From: Hypsibius dujardini
Taxonomy: Eukaryota; Tardigrada; Eutardigrada; Parachela; Hypsibiidae
Direction of reading: 5' to 3'
NCBI GenBank assembly: GCA_001579985.1
Contig: LRSR01004116.1
Coordinates: 1-28,510 of the forward strand
DNA: 28,510 nucleotides
The notes below the pieces were generated by a model. The model saw nothing but the letters and a program-made list of their open reading frames with translations. It made no database searches and was not told where the DNA came from. The position numbers and the translations under genes were made by a program. Below are positions 1 through 10,520 of this stretch, piece by piece; within the stretch, counting starts at the first letter, position 1, and each line of letters opens with the position of its first letter.

Positions 1-2248
1 CGGGTCCTTGTAGAAGAGGTTCTTACAGTCCTCAGTGGATTTGTGGTTCTCCGGCTTTACTGACTGGATTTCCTGCGGTGTGAAACGCCGGTAACCGTGA
101 CGTTGCTCGCTGGTCGGAGTGTCGAGGTTGGTCAAGGTGAACAGACTGCTTTTCGGCTGAACTGGAACAAGACAGTCAGAGCTCTTGCAACGTCAATGCG
201 AAAACAAGGCTCTGACGAGTGAGACAGACACATACTCGTACCGTTAGTTCCTCTTTGAACAATCGCTTCTTGGCAAAATCCTCGGGATTGTAGGCTCGGT
301 AGGTGGTGTTAGCGATTGACTGCTCCACAAACTCATGGCTTGGGTCCATCATTACCTGGCCGATTTGGGCTGGAAAAATAACCATCTCTTTTCTCCACAC
401 AATATACATATATAAAAATATAATTACAAATTCATATTTAAATTTCATTTCAATCTTGTAATAAAATGTTTTTACTCGAAAAGACTTCCCATGAGAAATT
501 CAAGAAATATGCCGAGGACAACCGGCATTTTATTCCTAGTATTTTTTAATTTTATATATATCACCAGAATGGAATTGCTTACTTATTCAGTTATTATCAA
601 TTATTTCAAGAGTTTAGATTCAGGTCCTGTTAATTGAACTGACCGTGAGAAACTTAATTCAGGCAACTGCATTTGATGGACATTTTTTGTCTTAACATTT
701 TTTCGTGAAAACAAATTTACTATTTAATATTTCAGACTGCATTTACCGATCCTGTCATAATGTGGGATTCTTGCCATAATCCGTAGTGATATCAAGAGCA
801 AACAATGTGGCATGATTACCATTGACATTCAACAGCCAGTCTTTGTTTGGCCAAAAGTGTTTTCAAAAAAATATAACGATTAATTAAAACTTTAATTAAT
901 TGCAGCTTTTTTGAGATTAGAATCGCTTGCGATTTTCAATTATGGTGCCTCAATTGGAAAATAAAGACATGATTTATTTTTATTTATTCTATAATTATTT
1001 TAGAAATTTTAATTTATAACTATTTATAACTATTTTATTTTAATTGTAATTATTATTAAAATAATGCGACCCTAGAGTCCTTACAAGGTGCAGCGGGAGC
1101 AGGAGACCTCCGGTCCACAACCCCGTAATCCGGGTACTCCTCCATGTTCTTCGGCCGGATGTGCTGGTTCTTCATCTTCGGATCGCCCACCGGCACGCTG
1201 TACGACTGCCCGATCTTCATGATCTTATCCACCGGTTGCCGTGCCGTGACTGTCATTGCACAATGCTCGTTTTTACTGGTCGTATTGTCGAAGCTGGTCA
1301 TTCGCGGATCCCCGCCCAAAAATTCCCGGTTGAAGGTGCGCCCCTTCGTCCAACGGAAATCGCGTTGCGGTTGTTCGCACGGAATCTTCTTGTGGCTCGT
1401 GCGGGTTTCGCTCACCTTAGAGAGAGAAAGAGATAGGGAGAGATAGGAAGAATTTATAAAATTCAACCGAAAAATTATTTTCTTACACACTTTTAGTAAT
1501 TATTTTTACTTTTGGTTTGGACGTCTTATTTTGTTTTTCTCACCTGGATCTTTAATAGTTAAAGCTTTATTCAAGCTGAATTTTTGAAATTAAAAATTAG
1601 TGTCTAAAATATTTTCACGTTTTTTTGGTTGTTGCTTAAAAACAGTTAAGAAACTTCTACTTTACTTTAGAAGTTTATTCTTCAGAAATTTAAGAACCAA
1701 AATTTACAAAATTATTGGCTGAAAGTTTTGACTAGTTTGTACTAGTGTAATTGTAGAACGGTAACCAACATTTCATCAAGTTTCCTTCAGATGTTAAGAA
1801 CTAAAAGATCCGCGACTAAAAAGTCTAAGTAGGTTTCTAGTTTGATTCCTTTACTTTTAACGCATGCACGTATCGTTAGTGGCTGAAATTTTTGTGGAAG
1901 AATTTTTTCAAAAACTGCACTAAATAGACCTCCAACCAAAAATCAATTGAACTTAGTTAGTTTAAACTTGTTCATTGAGGAGTTAATTGAGTGACTCACC
2001 GCGAAAGGTTGGTTCTCATATGGAAGGATGATTTCACCGGTCTGGCGCAGTCCGAATGAGTCAGGCACGATCAAGTCAGATGGTTGGTGGTAAGGGTAAT
2101 CCTTTTTGTAGCCGGACTTCCAGCGAGCGGGGTCGCCGGAACCGTAGTGGACGACATCGCGGAGCTTATCGACGGTTGTTCCGGGGAGGAGAATGTGCTC
2201 GCGCAGTTCGTCGTACAGTTTGGGGGATTTGTTTTGAATTAAAGCCAT
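1..2248 (-). CDS. 5' part of a multi-exon gene, GDP-motif repeat protein, possibly axonemal
   Basis: Four exons read on the minus strand: 2248-2000, 1415-1085, 369-242 and 156-1 (continues off the left edge), about 288 residues. Phases agree at every junction (0, 1, 0). Donors are gtgagt, gtaagg and gtacga; acceptors end in ctctaag, tttttccag and gttcag. The start ATG at 2248 sits in a good context (aaaaATGG). The protein is soluble, without signal peptide or membrane segment, and rich in Tyr, Pro, Lys and Arg. A short motif recurs: SGDPARW (about residue 37), GGDPRM (about 117) and VGDPKM (about 160), each followed by basic and aromatic residues. Repeated short basic/aromatic motifs of this kind occur in microtubule-binding sperm-tail and ciliary proteins (SAXO/TEX45-like), so a ciliary role is possible, but this is resemblance only and I do not recognise the family with certainty. 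The last exon contains a HGYRRFTPQEIQ stretch. The gene model is much more secure than the identity. Confidence 0.72.
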
Positions 2249-2439
2249 TTTTAGCTACAGCAAGATGGAGAAATACTAAGCCTGTGGGACATCATACCAA
2301 GATGTTCGGCAAAAGAAATGGAGGAGACACACTCCCGGTTGCCAAGTCAAGATCGTGTTCTGTATCGAAAGTAATTACGATACCTGAAGGCACCCATCCA
2401 CTCCATGGATTTTAGTTACTGTCTGTGTTTAGTGTCACC

Positions 2440-2720
2440 CTGCCTGCCTGCCCGTCTGCTTAACCTGGCGTACCTCTGTCTGCCTGTCTGTCTGTCTGTC
2501 TGCCTGTCTGTCTGTCTGTCTGTCTGTCTGCATGCCTGAGTGCCTGTCTATTTAACCAGGCTTACATCTGTCTGCCTGTGTCTGTTTAACCTGGCTTTCA
2601 TCTTTCTGCTTCTGTCTGACTTTCTGTCTCTTTAGCCTGGCTTGTCTCTGTCTGTCTGTCTGTTTGTCTGTGAGTCTCCCTCTCTTTGTTTGCCTGCCTC
2701 TCGCTGTCTGTTTATTGTTT
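2440..2720. repeat. CTGT/CTGC tetranucleotide microsatellite
   Basis: Imperfect (CTGT)n with CTGC and CTGA variants; the purest stretch is about 2477-2540. It lies between the start of the left-edge gene and the 3' end of BCL7. Open frames across it are low-complexity Cys/Leu/Ser/Val translations and not genes. Confidence 0.9.
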
Positions 2721-2805
2721 GCCGCCACGTCACTGCTTTTATGGTCGATAATCTAGAAAAAACTTCGTCAGAGGAACCAGTCACAATACTATATGCCTGA
2801 TTCAG

Positions 2806-2811
2806 TTTATT
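2806..2811 (-). terminator. Candidate polyadenylation signal of BCL7
   Basis: TTTATT on the plus strand is AATAAA on the minus strand, about 406 bases after the BCL7 stop. A second copy lies at 2711-2716. The 400 bases between stop and signal would be 3' UTR and show no supported gene. A motif match only. Confidence 0.4.
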
Positions 2812-3216
2812 CGCTAAAAGTAAATTCCCTCCCTTCGCCATTTCGATACACATTCACTAGAGGCTTTTCGAAAAAGTCGATTCCACCTGGGAAACATACG
2901 AAGTGATAAAAAAAGCTGGAGTACTAGTCCACCGACACACATTTGCAACCTACAGATTAAACTGGGCAAAAAGGAGGACGACAAAGGTTTCACACCTTGA
3001 AACATTTCGTTTTAAATACAAGAATGTGATGCAGAGTGAGGCGACGCGAGCGAACGCGGTACAGGATGTAGCATATTTGGAATCCCTGAAGCCGTTGATC
3101 AAAAGTCCAGTTCCCGTGTGTCGAGGTGGGTGATGTTCGGCGGTTTTAAAAAGTACAACGTGAAAATCGACGTGAAAAAACCGCCAGTGTTTCCCGAGGG
3201 AGACTGCTGAGGTGGG

Positions 3217-5091
3217 TTAATTGTCGTTCGATCCCGAGGAGTCCACGAAGGTTTTTTGCCGCTTCGGCGCGGGTCCACCGTCCGAGTTGGGCGATGTGCT
3301 GGCCCCATCGCGTCGGTATTTTTGCTTGCCTACAAGAACCATAACAATTAAGTAAAATAGTATCAACAAAAGCGTATAATAAAAACGGCATAATTGGCCG
3401 ATCGATCAATCAATCAGCTCACCAACTCAATCAAACAATCAACGCACGAATCCCACGTTAACAGCTCAATCAACCAATCAACCGAACAACGGACGAATCC
3501 CACATTAACAGCTCAATCAACCAATCAGCGCACGAATCACACGTTAACAGCCCAATAAACTAATCAACCGATCAACGCACGAATCCCACATTAACAGCTC
3601 AATCAACCAATCAGCGCATAATTATCAACTCAATCAAACAATCAACGCACGAATCCCATGTTAACACCACGCTCCGTACCGTCGTCTGATTGCAAATCCG
3701 ATTCTTTATCCAGTGTTTGGCTGTTACTGTTCCCCTCTTCCTGCTCAATACACTGCACAGCATTTGCAATTTCCAAGGCTGCAAAAAAACCAAGCAAGAA
3801 ATAACGTCACACGGATACGCACGTAAATCAAAAGGGTGGAACAGTTTTCAATCGATGGCAACTTTATTAATTCGTTAAAAAGTTTGACAAATCGCGGCTC
3901 CAATTGGAGTTAAATTGCTAGAAAAAAATTGATATTGAACCAAAATCTTCATACCTACAATTATAAATCAAAAGAGGAAAAACGCAATTTCCAAGAGCAA
4001 AATTAAATTAAAGAGTTTAAACAGTTTTGAAACAATGACAAATTTACGAATTCATGTTAAATTATTAACTTAACACTAAAACTAAACCCATCTTACTTAT
4101 ATTAGGTTAAAGAGACGAAAGATGAAAAACGGACAACACTATTTTCATCACGGGCGACTTTGATCAAAACTATAAAACTTACTTGCGCGCTCAAATTAAA
4201 ATTAAATTAAACTAAAATAAGATTTAAATTTAAATTAAATTAAATTAAAATTGAATCAAAATTGAATTACATATTAAATTAAATTAAATTAAAATGTACT
4301 TCCCCGCTTAAATGTAAGCTAAATCAAATTTTCCTTTACTTAAAGAATCTTCAATTCATCGTGTTCACAACGGAATTTCCAGTCAATATGATGAACTAAA
4401 TTAAGCAGCAGCAGAACGAACCATCAGTAGCGGAGTGGGAATTGTTGTTGTCGCCGTTGCCCAATAATTCCTCCTGTGACGCTGACTTTTCTCGCTCCCC
4501 ATCGGTCGTGGATCGACGCATCAACACCGACGACTCCCCACAAGAGGGATCGTCTAACGATTGGGATGATTCGCGAACGACAAGAGTGGATGAACCCGAC
4601 GCTGTGCAGTTCAACCAAGAAAATACCTTTGGTGCTTGATTGATTGGTTGATTTAACCCGTCAAAGAAAAAGAAATTCCTTAATCCAACAAACCTGCTAT
4701 CGGCACCCATCGGAACACCCGCAACGTGCTATCATTAACAGCCACCCATTTTTGTTCCCTGCAATATAAAACATAAAGGTAAATCAAGAAACGAAGAGAG
4801 GCTACACGGTTTTAAAAAGTTGGGAAGCAAAATCAACCAAATCAATCAAACACCTAGTGAAGAAGCGAGGAAAAAGCCAACGTGAATCGATCAATCAATC
4901 GCTAATTGTTTTGCTATTTTGGGGGAAATGTTCAGAACGGCTATACAAATGTGTAAGTGAACAACTTAGCACTACACTAACCATTTCCTAACTTTGTCTA
5001 TCAGCAGCATCGCTTTTTTGATATCGTCTTTCGCCCTCGAGCGAGTCTCCGCGCGGAATGACCGCGTCACGGCTTTGGTCGGGGTAAACAT
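3217..5091 (-). CDS. BCL7: BCL7 family protein, SWI/SNF (BAF) complex subunit
   Basis: Four minus-strand exons, 5091-4982, 4758-4694, 4601-4422 and 3329-3217, join in phase (2, 1, 1) to a 155-residue protein. BCL7 proteins are small nuclear subunits of the SWI/SNF (BAF) chromatin remodeller that contact the nucleosome acidic patch. Exon 1 encodes [16 protein letters not shown] and ends in DKVRKW; exon 2 continues [20 protein letters not shown]. Together (residues about 13-57) they match the conserved BCL7 N-terminal block, including the W-x3-W spacing and the KWVPV-like end. The middle is Ser/Asp/Glu-rich and disordered. Exon 4 ends [10 protein letters not shown]...SNDN, matching the Pro-Lys-basic C-terminal motif of animal BCL7 (PPSKKMKLE in vertebrates). 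Donors are gttagt, gtttgt and gttcgt. Without the third splice, translation would stop at 4396 after a Cys-Cys-Cys-Leu-Ile tail; the match of exon 4 to BCL7 argues that the spliced form is the real one. Shorter than vertebrate BCL7 (about 200 residues). Confidence 0.9.
3403..3667. repeat. Minisatellite in BCL7 intron 3
   Basis: About five imperfect tandem copies of a 39-68 base unit built from CTCAATCAACCAATCA followed by GCACGAATCCCACATTAACAG-like sequence. The CGAATC core recurs near 3446, 3493, 3532, 3579 and 3647. It lies entirely in the intron between the last two BCL7 exons. Confidence 0.8.
4193..4294. repeat. AT-rich (AAATT)n-like tract
   Basis: Degenerate pentanucleotide AAATT/ATTAA runs inside BCL7 intron 3. 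The rest of that intron (about 3700-4190) is AT-rich and shows nothing I can assign. Confidence 0.7.
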
Positions 5092-5251
5092 GGCGACTTT
5101 TTCCAGCACTCACGCAAGGTGCAAACGAAACGTACAGCGCGAAGGCAATCTGATTCGGGGAAAAGGACGCAAAAGTGACAGTGCTGGTTTTGCAATTTAC
5201 GAGAATAGAAAAGTCGTTAGGGTTAACGTTTTTCGGAAATTTAAATTAAAG
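5090..5251 (+). CDS. Possible 5' coding exon of the PNUTS-like gene
   Basis: An ATG in strong context (aaacATGGcg) opens a 54-codon frame ending at AAG before a gtgaaa donor, phase 0, which fits the phase-0 start of the exon at 5620. The translation is basic ([17 protein letters not shown]...), with no domain. It starts in the same CATG as the BCL7 start on the other strand, so it overlaps the BCL7 5' UTR and may be leader sequence rather than coding. If it is not used, the gene may start at the in-frame ATGs 5641 or 5653; the latter has a better context (AGCATGG). Confidence 0.22.
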
Positions 5252-5619
5252 GTGAAATAGTCGAAATTAATTGAAAACGATTTGGCTTGGAGAAGCTAGC
5301 CCCGCCTCTTTGCCCCGGCAACAAATGAGCTGGACCCCTCGCTATGGCCGCCAGGGGCCGAGCTGCCCGGCATTGTTTGTTTCTCTTTCCAAGAAAATGT
5401 GTTTTCAGTACTTAGTACCTTCGCTTTGTCCACAGCTTTCTCCCTCAATACTATCGTAGGTATAATTTTCTCTCCTTCCATTTTCGTCACTTTACCGGGC
5501 TATTTTGTGCGCTTTCTTGTTTTCTTACCACCCACGATTCGTCGATTGATTGATTGCTTGATTGATTGATTGATTGGAGTTATCAGTTGATTTGATTTTT
5601 TGTTGCCATTTTTTTCCAG
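5092..5619. promoter_or_regulatory. Shared divergent promoter region of BCL7 and the PNUTS-like gene
   Basis: The BCL7 start (minus) and the first supported exon of the plus-strand gene lie about 530 bases apart and diverge, so both promoters should be here. The stretch is GC-rich near 5040-5190 and 5290-5370, with no TATA box I would trust. This is inferred from gene arrangement. Confidence 0.35.
5544..5576. repeat. GATT tetranucleotide repeat
   Basis: Near-perfect (GATT)8 with one CTTG interruption, just upstream of the acceptor at 5619. Short GATTGATT clusters also occur near 4880, 7565 and 25060-25190. Confidence 0.8.
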
Positions 5620-8600
5620 CAGACCATAAGGAAATTTCGCATGTTTCCAAGCATGGGAATCGGCCGTGCCGGCATGCAGAAGGGAATTCTCTGGCCGCTG
5701 AAGCAGAGCTACAGGCGGCAACAACAACATCGCAAACGGTATGAATGAATGCTGCTGCACAGTAGAAATCAAAAACGTTATTTGTTTTCAGTACAGTAAA
5801 TCGGTTGATTCACTCAATTCCCGTTGATTGAGTTGTTTCCCAGATTAATCTCAATTTTCTTTGCTAATAAATGTGCCTGGTCGCTGATCTTTCATTCGCT
5901 CTTCCCCATACCCACTATTCCAACGTTGGTATTAAACAAAATGACCAAAACTACAAAACCAATTAAAAAATTACAGCCAGAGAAAGTTTTTGATTGATAT
6001 TTGATATCTTTTAAAAATACTATTAAAATCTAGTTCTTTTTAGCTGAGGATAAATTAGTAGGCGAGAAATCATTTTTTTACCTGAATTAAACTAATCCTT
6101 TTAGTGACTAAGTTTTTGGCTTTAGGTTTTTTAGTTGACTAAAAATTCATACTAAAAAGTTTTGGTTAATGTACTCAAAGAAACTAAACAAAAAATCTTT
6201 AGTGACTAATTGATCCATACTTAACTAATCCATAGTTCACTACTAATAATTTCCATTTTTGCCATCCCCATTTTAGTTTTATTTTTTAAGCGCTATTCCG
6301 GTTTGAGTTTTGCCTTTTTATAATGATTTGCAGGGTGACCTGGTGCGATGTGAAGCGCGTGCGGTATTACACTGTTCACGAAGAGGACGACAAACGCGTC
6401 TCCTTAAACAGCCCCGTCGTGGCGGAATGGGCCGGAAGCGCGGCAGAATGGGAAGTGACCGCCGTGCGACATGCAACTCCGGCAGCTTCATCGACGACGA
6501 GTCCGGCAGCTTCACCGGCGACGAGTCAAGCTTCCGCCGTCACCACTACCATCGCCAAACGCCACCTTGAGTTGCCAGAAATGCCACCCTTCCGAGAAGG
6601 GCAGGCACATCCCAGCGTCCTGCCTCAAACCGCATCTCCCACGACGAACCTCGTGAAGTCACCGCATCGTCAGCCGCCATGCCGGTTGGAAATGTCCCCC
6701 CACGACGGGACAGTTCGTCAACGTGTCACCATCATCGGGCAGCACCACCACGACCTTCCGCGAGCTTCCCATCCGGGTGAGTGCTTCATTTGTGCTAGAA
6801 ATAAAATTCTAAGTGCCCCGAACACGGGAATTTGAAGTTAGACATACATTTTCACCCGCGCAAGACCAAATATGCCATCGCATGACTACAGTCAACGACA
6901 AAATTGACACACTGGAGGGTTTGGGAAATAGCAAAAGGGGCGGGGCAGGGGGTGGTTTTCAAACCGTCGAACAATCAACTACCTGACCACCCCCTGCTCC
7001 GCCCCTTTTGCCCATACCCCGGACCCTCCAGTGTACACAACCACCTGACCACCCCCTGCTCCGCCCCCTTTGGCCCACACCCCGGACCCTCCAGTGTACT
7101 CAATCTTGTCGTTGATTGTACTTTGGCGAGCTCCGGATTTTCCCGCATAGATTTTCATGCGGTTTCACTTCAACTGAGTTGGAAAAGTTGATGTGTTGCT
7201 TGAACGTGCGTTGTCGAGGTTTGGATTAGTGTTGTTTAAATCAAACTTTTGAGTTTTTGTTAGGTTAAAAAAACAATTTTAATTAGGCAAAAGGTGATTG
7301 AAATATCAGAATAAAAATGATTGATCGCAACATGAATTTAAAATAAACTAAATTAAAAATGAATCTAAAATTCTTTCGCTAGTCAGTTTAAATCATTTAA
7401 TTTAGATAACATGTTTTCAGTTTATCAACGTCTTGTATAAAGATTGCGTAAATCTTGCAAAACTGTTCTTTCGCATTTTCCCCTTACTTTTCTGCGATAT
7501 TTTAACAGCAGAAATCCCAAGAAATTTGTTCGATAAGATGATGGCTGCGGCGTATTTATTGTGATCAATCAATCAATCATTGTCAGTGCAAATAAATTGA
7601 AAATTAATACTAAGCACGGTCCTGAATTTAAATTAAATTTAAAATTAATCCTCTGCCAAAATTGAGTTTAAATTAAATTAAAATTAGTTTGACTTAAAAT
7701 GAAATAACTGGTTTTGGACATTTTAAAATAATCTAGAGAACATTACTTTGGTCATTTAATAATGTTAATAAAATTTCGCCAAGCCATTTCTTATGCTTGG
7801 CGAAAGTCGAGCGAAATTGCCAAAATTGACCATTCCTTCGTTGATTCACGCTTCTATTCAGCTTTGATTTTCCTGTTTCAGGGATGATTCGGGATTTGGC
7901 ATTGCCACCTGCAGTCGCGGCGAAAATCAACATTCCCGATGCTGCTGGGCCAGTTTCCGATGTGATCGACGTGTCGTACACGGCTGCTGAAACTGTGAAC
8001 GCTGTATGTGTTTTCTCACTTTCGAAGCAGCAGTTTCTACCTCAATCTCCTTCAGTGCTGTTTAAATATATTTAAAAGATTTGTTATATGCCCCAAAAAG
8101 CGGCTTTTCGGCTTAAATGCTCAAAATGTGATTTTTCTTTTAAACGAATTAAGTTTTTATTTACTTAAATTTTGTCATTGTATTTAAATTTATGTAATAT
8201 TATATTTTGGAATTCAACCATGTTGAATAATTTAATTTAAATAACACTGATCTCCTTCGACCTAGTTCTGGGTTTATCCTCTGTGATGTGTCTGACTTTA
8301 GGCTTCGCCGGTCCTGGAAGCCAGTACGGGAGGAGTTGCCATTGAGAGTCCTGCTATCCCCGTTGTGACTCATCCTCTGCCGGACGCAAAGAAGGTCACC
8401 TCGATCAATGACCTTCAACCGATGGCTGAAGTGAACCGTCAAATTGCGCAGCAGATGCTCGGCGAAAAAGCTGGTGCAGAGTACTGTCAGAAGGTGAGGA
8501 CTGATTGCTCGATTCGGTTACCGGTCGGTGGATTGATTGATTTCGCAAACAGTTCCAGCAATAACCCCAAAACAGCATTTTTTTCTGATGAATAAAATTT

Positions 8601-10520
8601 ATAGTTTCGTTTTAGTTCATTTCAAATCTTAAATTATGATTTTGATCTTGTGCATTTTATTTAATAGAGTTCCAAATTGAAATTTCAACCTGTCAGGAGT
8701 AAATGACAACGGTGTTTTTAATCAGAACATTCCTGTTTTAGAGCTCGAAGCGAGCACCGGAGGAGGTGGACAAAAGCATGACGGAGACCGAACAGAATAG
8801 CGCCACCGCCATCGCAGAGCCGATGGAAGTTGAACCAAAGACGCCGGAGCGAGAACTTTCGCTGGTCGCCGGCATGAACTTCACAGCACAGCACTGGTTG
8901 TCCAACTCGACCGGGGCGACCACGTTGTCTCCCGGGGAGCCGTCGGGGAAACGGATTGCGACCTCTCCGGACGGCGGTTCTCCTCCTTACCGGCTGATTC
9001 GTCCAAGGGCCAAGGAATTTCGGGGAATTCGAAAAAAATTACGGCGCGTGACGACAGCGAAGAACGCATCTCGTGGTCGTTTGCCTTTTCGTCGAGCCGA
9101 GGTTCGTGCGGCGGCCATCATTGCGCTGTCCATGAAGAATCAGGGACTGGATAGTGAACCCTTCCATACTGAAGAGCCCGAGAAGTACCAGGAACATGAT
9201 CGTACTTCGGAGCGTTCGAATAACCGGGAACTTAATGGTGAACTCGTCCGTACTACCAAGCTCGCGAAGGAGCCGGAACTGCCGAGCCAGCGAGTCACTG
9301 TTGTCGAGGATGATTCCCCTGTGCAAGGTCCGATGGAACCCGAAAAAGGTGGCTCTCCGGAGATTGAGCCTCCTCGCCCCGGACGACCTATGCGACGGAT
9401 CAAGAGATCTCGCGTGGCGAAGGGGTCACAGTTGCCCATCCGTCGGTCTCACCGTCTTGGCGTTCGACCGTCGGTCTGCGACGGGGGGTCCCGGCAAGGA
9501 GAGTCTCTGAAAGCAGCTGGTGAGTCAGACAGAGAAAGCGAAACTTGGGTTTCTGGCAAGCAGACCGGCAGACCGATCATACAGGCAGGAAGCAGATAGA
9601 CCTACCAAATAGCAAGCAGACAGGTTGCCGGAATAGTCAGACATGCAGCCTGACTGGCGAATAGACGAACATAGAGTCAGGAAGACAGATAGACAGACAA
9701 TTCGCGGGCTTGAAGACTTAAGGTGCAAGTAGTCATGCTGGCTCACAGATAAATGGAAATTTCGCAGACATGCTTACAACCAGACGCTGACTGGTCCGGT
9801 AAACCTTGCAACCAAACAGACTTGTTACAGACATGTTGACGGACAGATAGACCGCCCAGTCAAACGGTAGCCACATAGTCAGGCATAAACGAGGCACGTG
9901 ACAGAGAAACAACAAATTTGTTAGGCAAGGCATACGTACAGACATGACAGACATACATTCACCCAGACAAGCCAATAGGAAGATAGTCCAGCTAACAGAT
10001 AAATAACTAAACCGGAAGTGAACTGACTGTCCGGTCGTATTTCTCCGTTTTACCTGCAGGCAGTCTGCAGGCAAGCTACAGGAAGACAGACAGACTGGAC
10101 TGCCAGATAGTAGGAGTGGGAAATAGTTCAATGATCTGTCAATGATCTAGTCGTCTGAAATCTTGAATTAACGGCCTGTCTTGTTTCGTTGCAGTGGATG
10201 AAGGAACTGCGGGATTTAACAATGAACCCGCTGACACCACGGGAAACACCCACGAAGTCCCGACAACTTCGCGACGGAAGCGTCGCAACCGCGGCTCTTC
10301 ACGGGTCCCTTGCAAAAATTCCTTCTTCGAGGACGTGAGAGCTATCACGGATGGTAGTTATTTCACCACCGGGCCGATGGACGAGGACCTCTACGGATGG
10401 TGCTGCACCAATGTCGTCTACCGTTGCGGCCAGGTGAATCCGATGGACTGCAAAGAATGCCGAGCGTGTCACTGCCGTCCGAGATCGAACCGACGCATCA
10501 AACGGGCTCTCTTGAAGTGA
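5620..10520 (+). CDS. PNUTS-like protein phosphatase 1 binding protein
   Basis: Six exons, 5620-5738, 6334-6776, 7882-8003, 8302-8493, 8742-9519 and 10195-10520, join in phase throughout (2, 1, 0, 0, 1) to 659 codons plus stop. Acceptors have good pyrimidine tracts; donors are gtatga, gtgagt, gtatgt, gtgagg and gtgagt. The splice at 5738/6334 creates HRKRVTW, a textbook basic-plus-RVxF PP1 docking motif. It is followed seven residues later by Tyr-Tyr, then EEDDKRVSLN. Order and spacing match the RVxF, phi-phi and Arg motifs of PNUTS (PPP1R10: TVTW, YF, ETERVNVN), a nuclear PP1 targeting subunit that acts in transcription termination and chromatin. The rest is disordered: Ser/Thr/Pro/Ala-rich, then acidic, then Arg-rich with probable nuclear localisation clusters (IRKKLRR; RRKRRNR). 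The last exon ends in a Cys cluster with the pattern CC-x6-C-x7-C-x2-C-x2-C-x-C. No TFIIS-like N-terminal domain or CCCH finger is visible, so orthology to PNUTS is uncertain. The true start is not settled. The acceptor at 5619 is a tandem cagCAG. Confidence 0.7.
6478..6525 (+). repeat. 24-base tandem duplication within coding sequence
   Basis: Two adjacent 24-base units, TCCGGCAGCTTCA(T/C)CG(A/G)CGACGAG, lie in frame in the second exon of the PNUTS-like gene and encode the Pro-Ala-Ala-Ser-rich repeat SPAAS. In-frame expansion of a disordered linker. Confidence 0.75.
6892..7115. mobile_element. Foldback element with duplicated right arm
   Basis: Inverted repeat in the second intron of the PNUTS-like gene. 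The left arm begins TCAACGACAAAATTGA (6892-6907) and continues through CACTGGAGGG to about 6955. The right end is TCAATCTTGTCGTTGA (7100-7115). The right arm's inner part is present twice as a 62-base direct repeat (from 6981 and from 7043), each copy complementary to the left arm (GACCACCCCCTGCTCCGCCC). No coding capacity. Consistent with a MITE or foldback element that gained an internal duplication. Confidence 0.7.
9525..10110. repeat. Degenerate CAGA-type repeat filling the last intron of the PNUTS-like gene
   Basis: Scattered CAGACAG, GACAGATAG and CAGGCAG motifs without a pure core occupy the intron between 9519 and 10195. Long open frames here on either strand come from the low stop density of this repeat. 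Confidence 0.7.

Noticed and set aside
2861-3125. Plus-strand protein-like frame with a possible acceptor and donor
   Set aside because: It lies in the expected BCL7 3' UTR, has weak splice sites, does not join in phase to another exon and matches no family I know.
3227-3330. Plus-strand frame reading [16 protein letters not shown]
   Set aside because: It is antisense to BCL7 exon 4, which is supported by splice signals, phase and the conserved BCL7 C-terminal motif.
6984-7056. GACCACCCC sites resembling Gli binding sites
   Set aside because: They belong to the duplicated arm of a foldback element in another gene's intron and differ from the GACCACCCA consensus.
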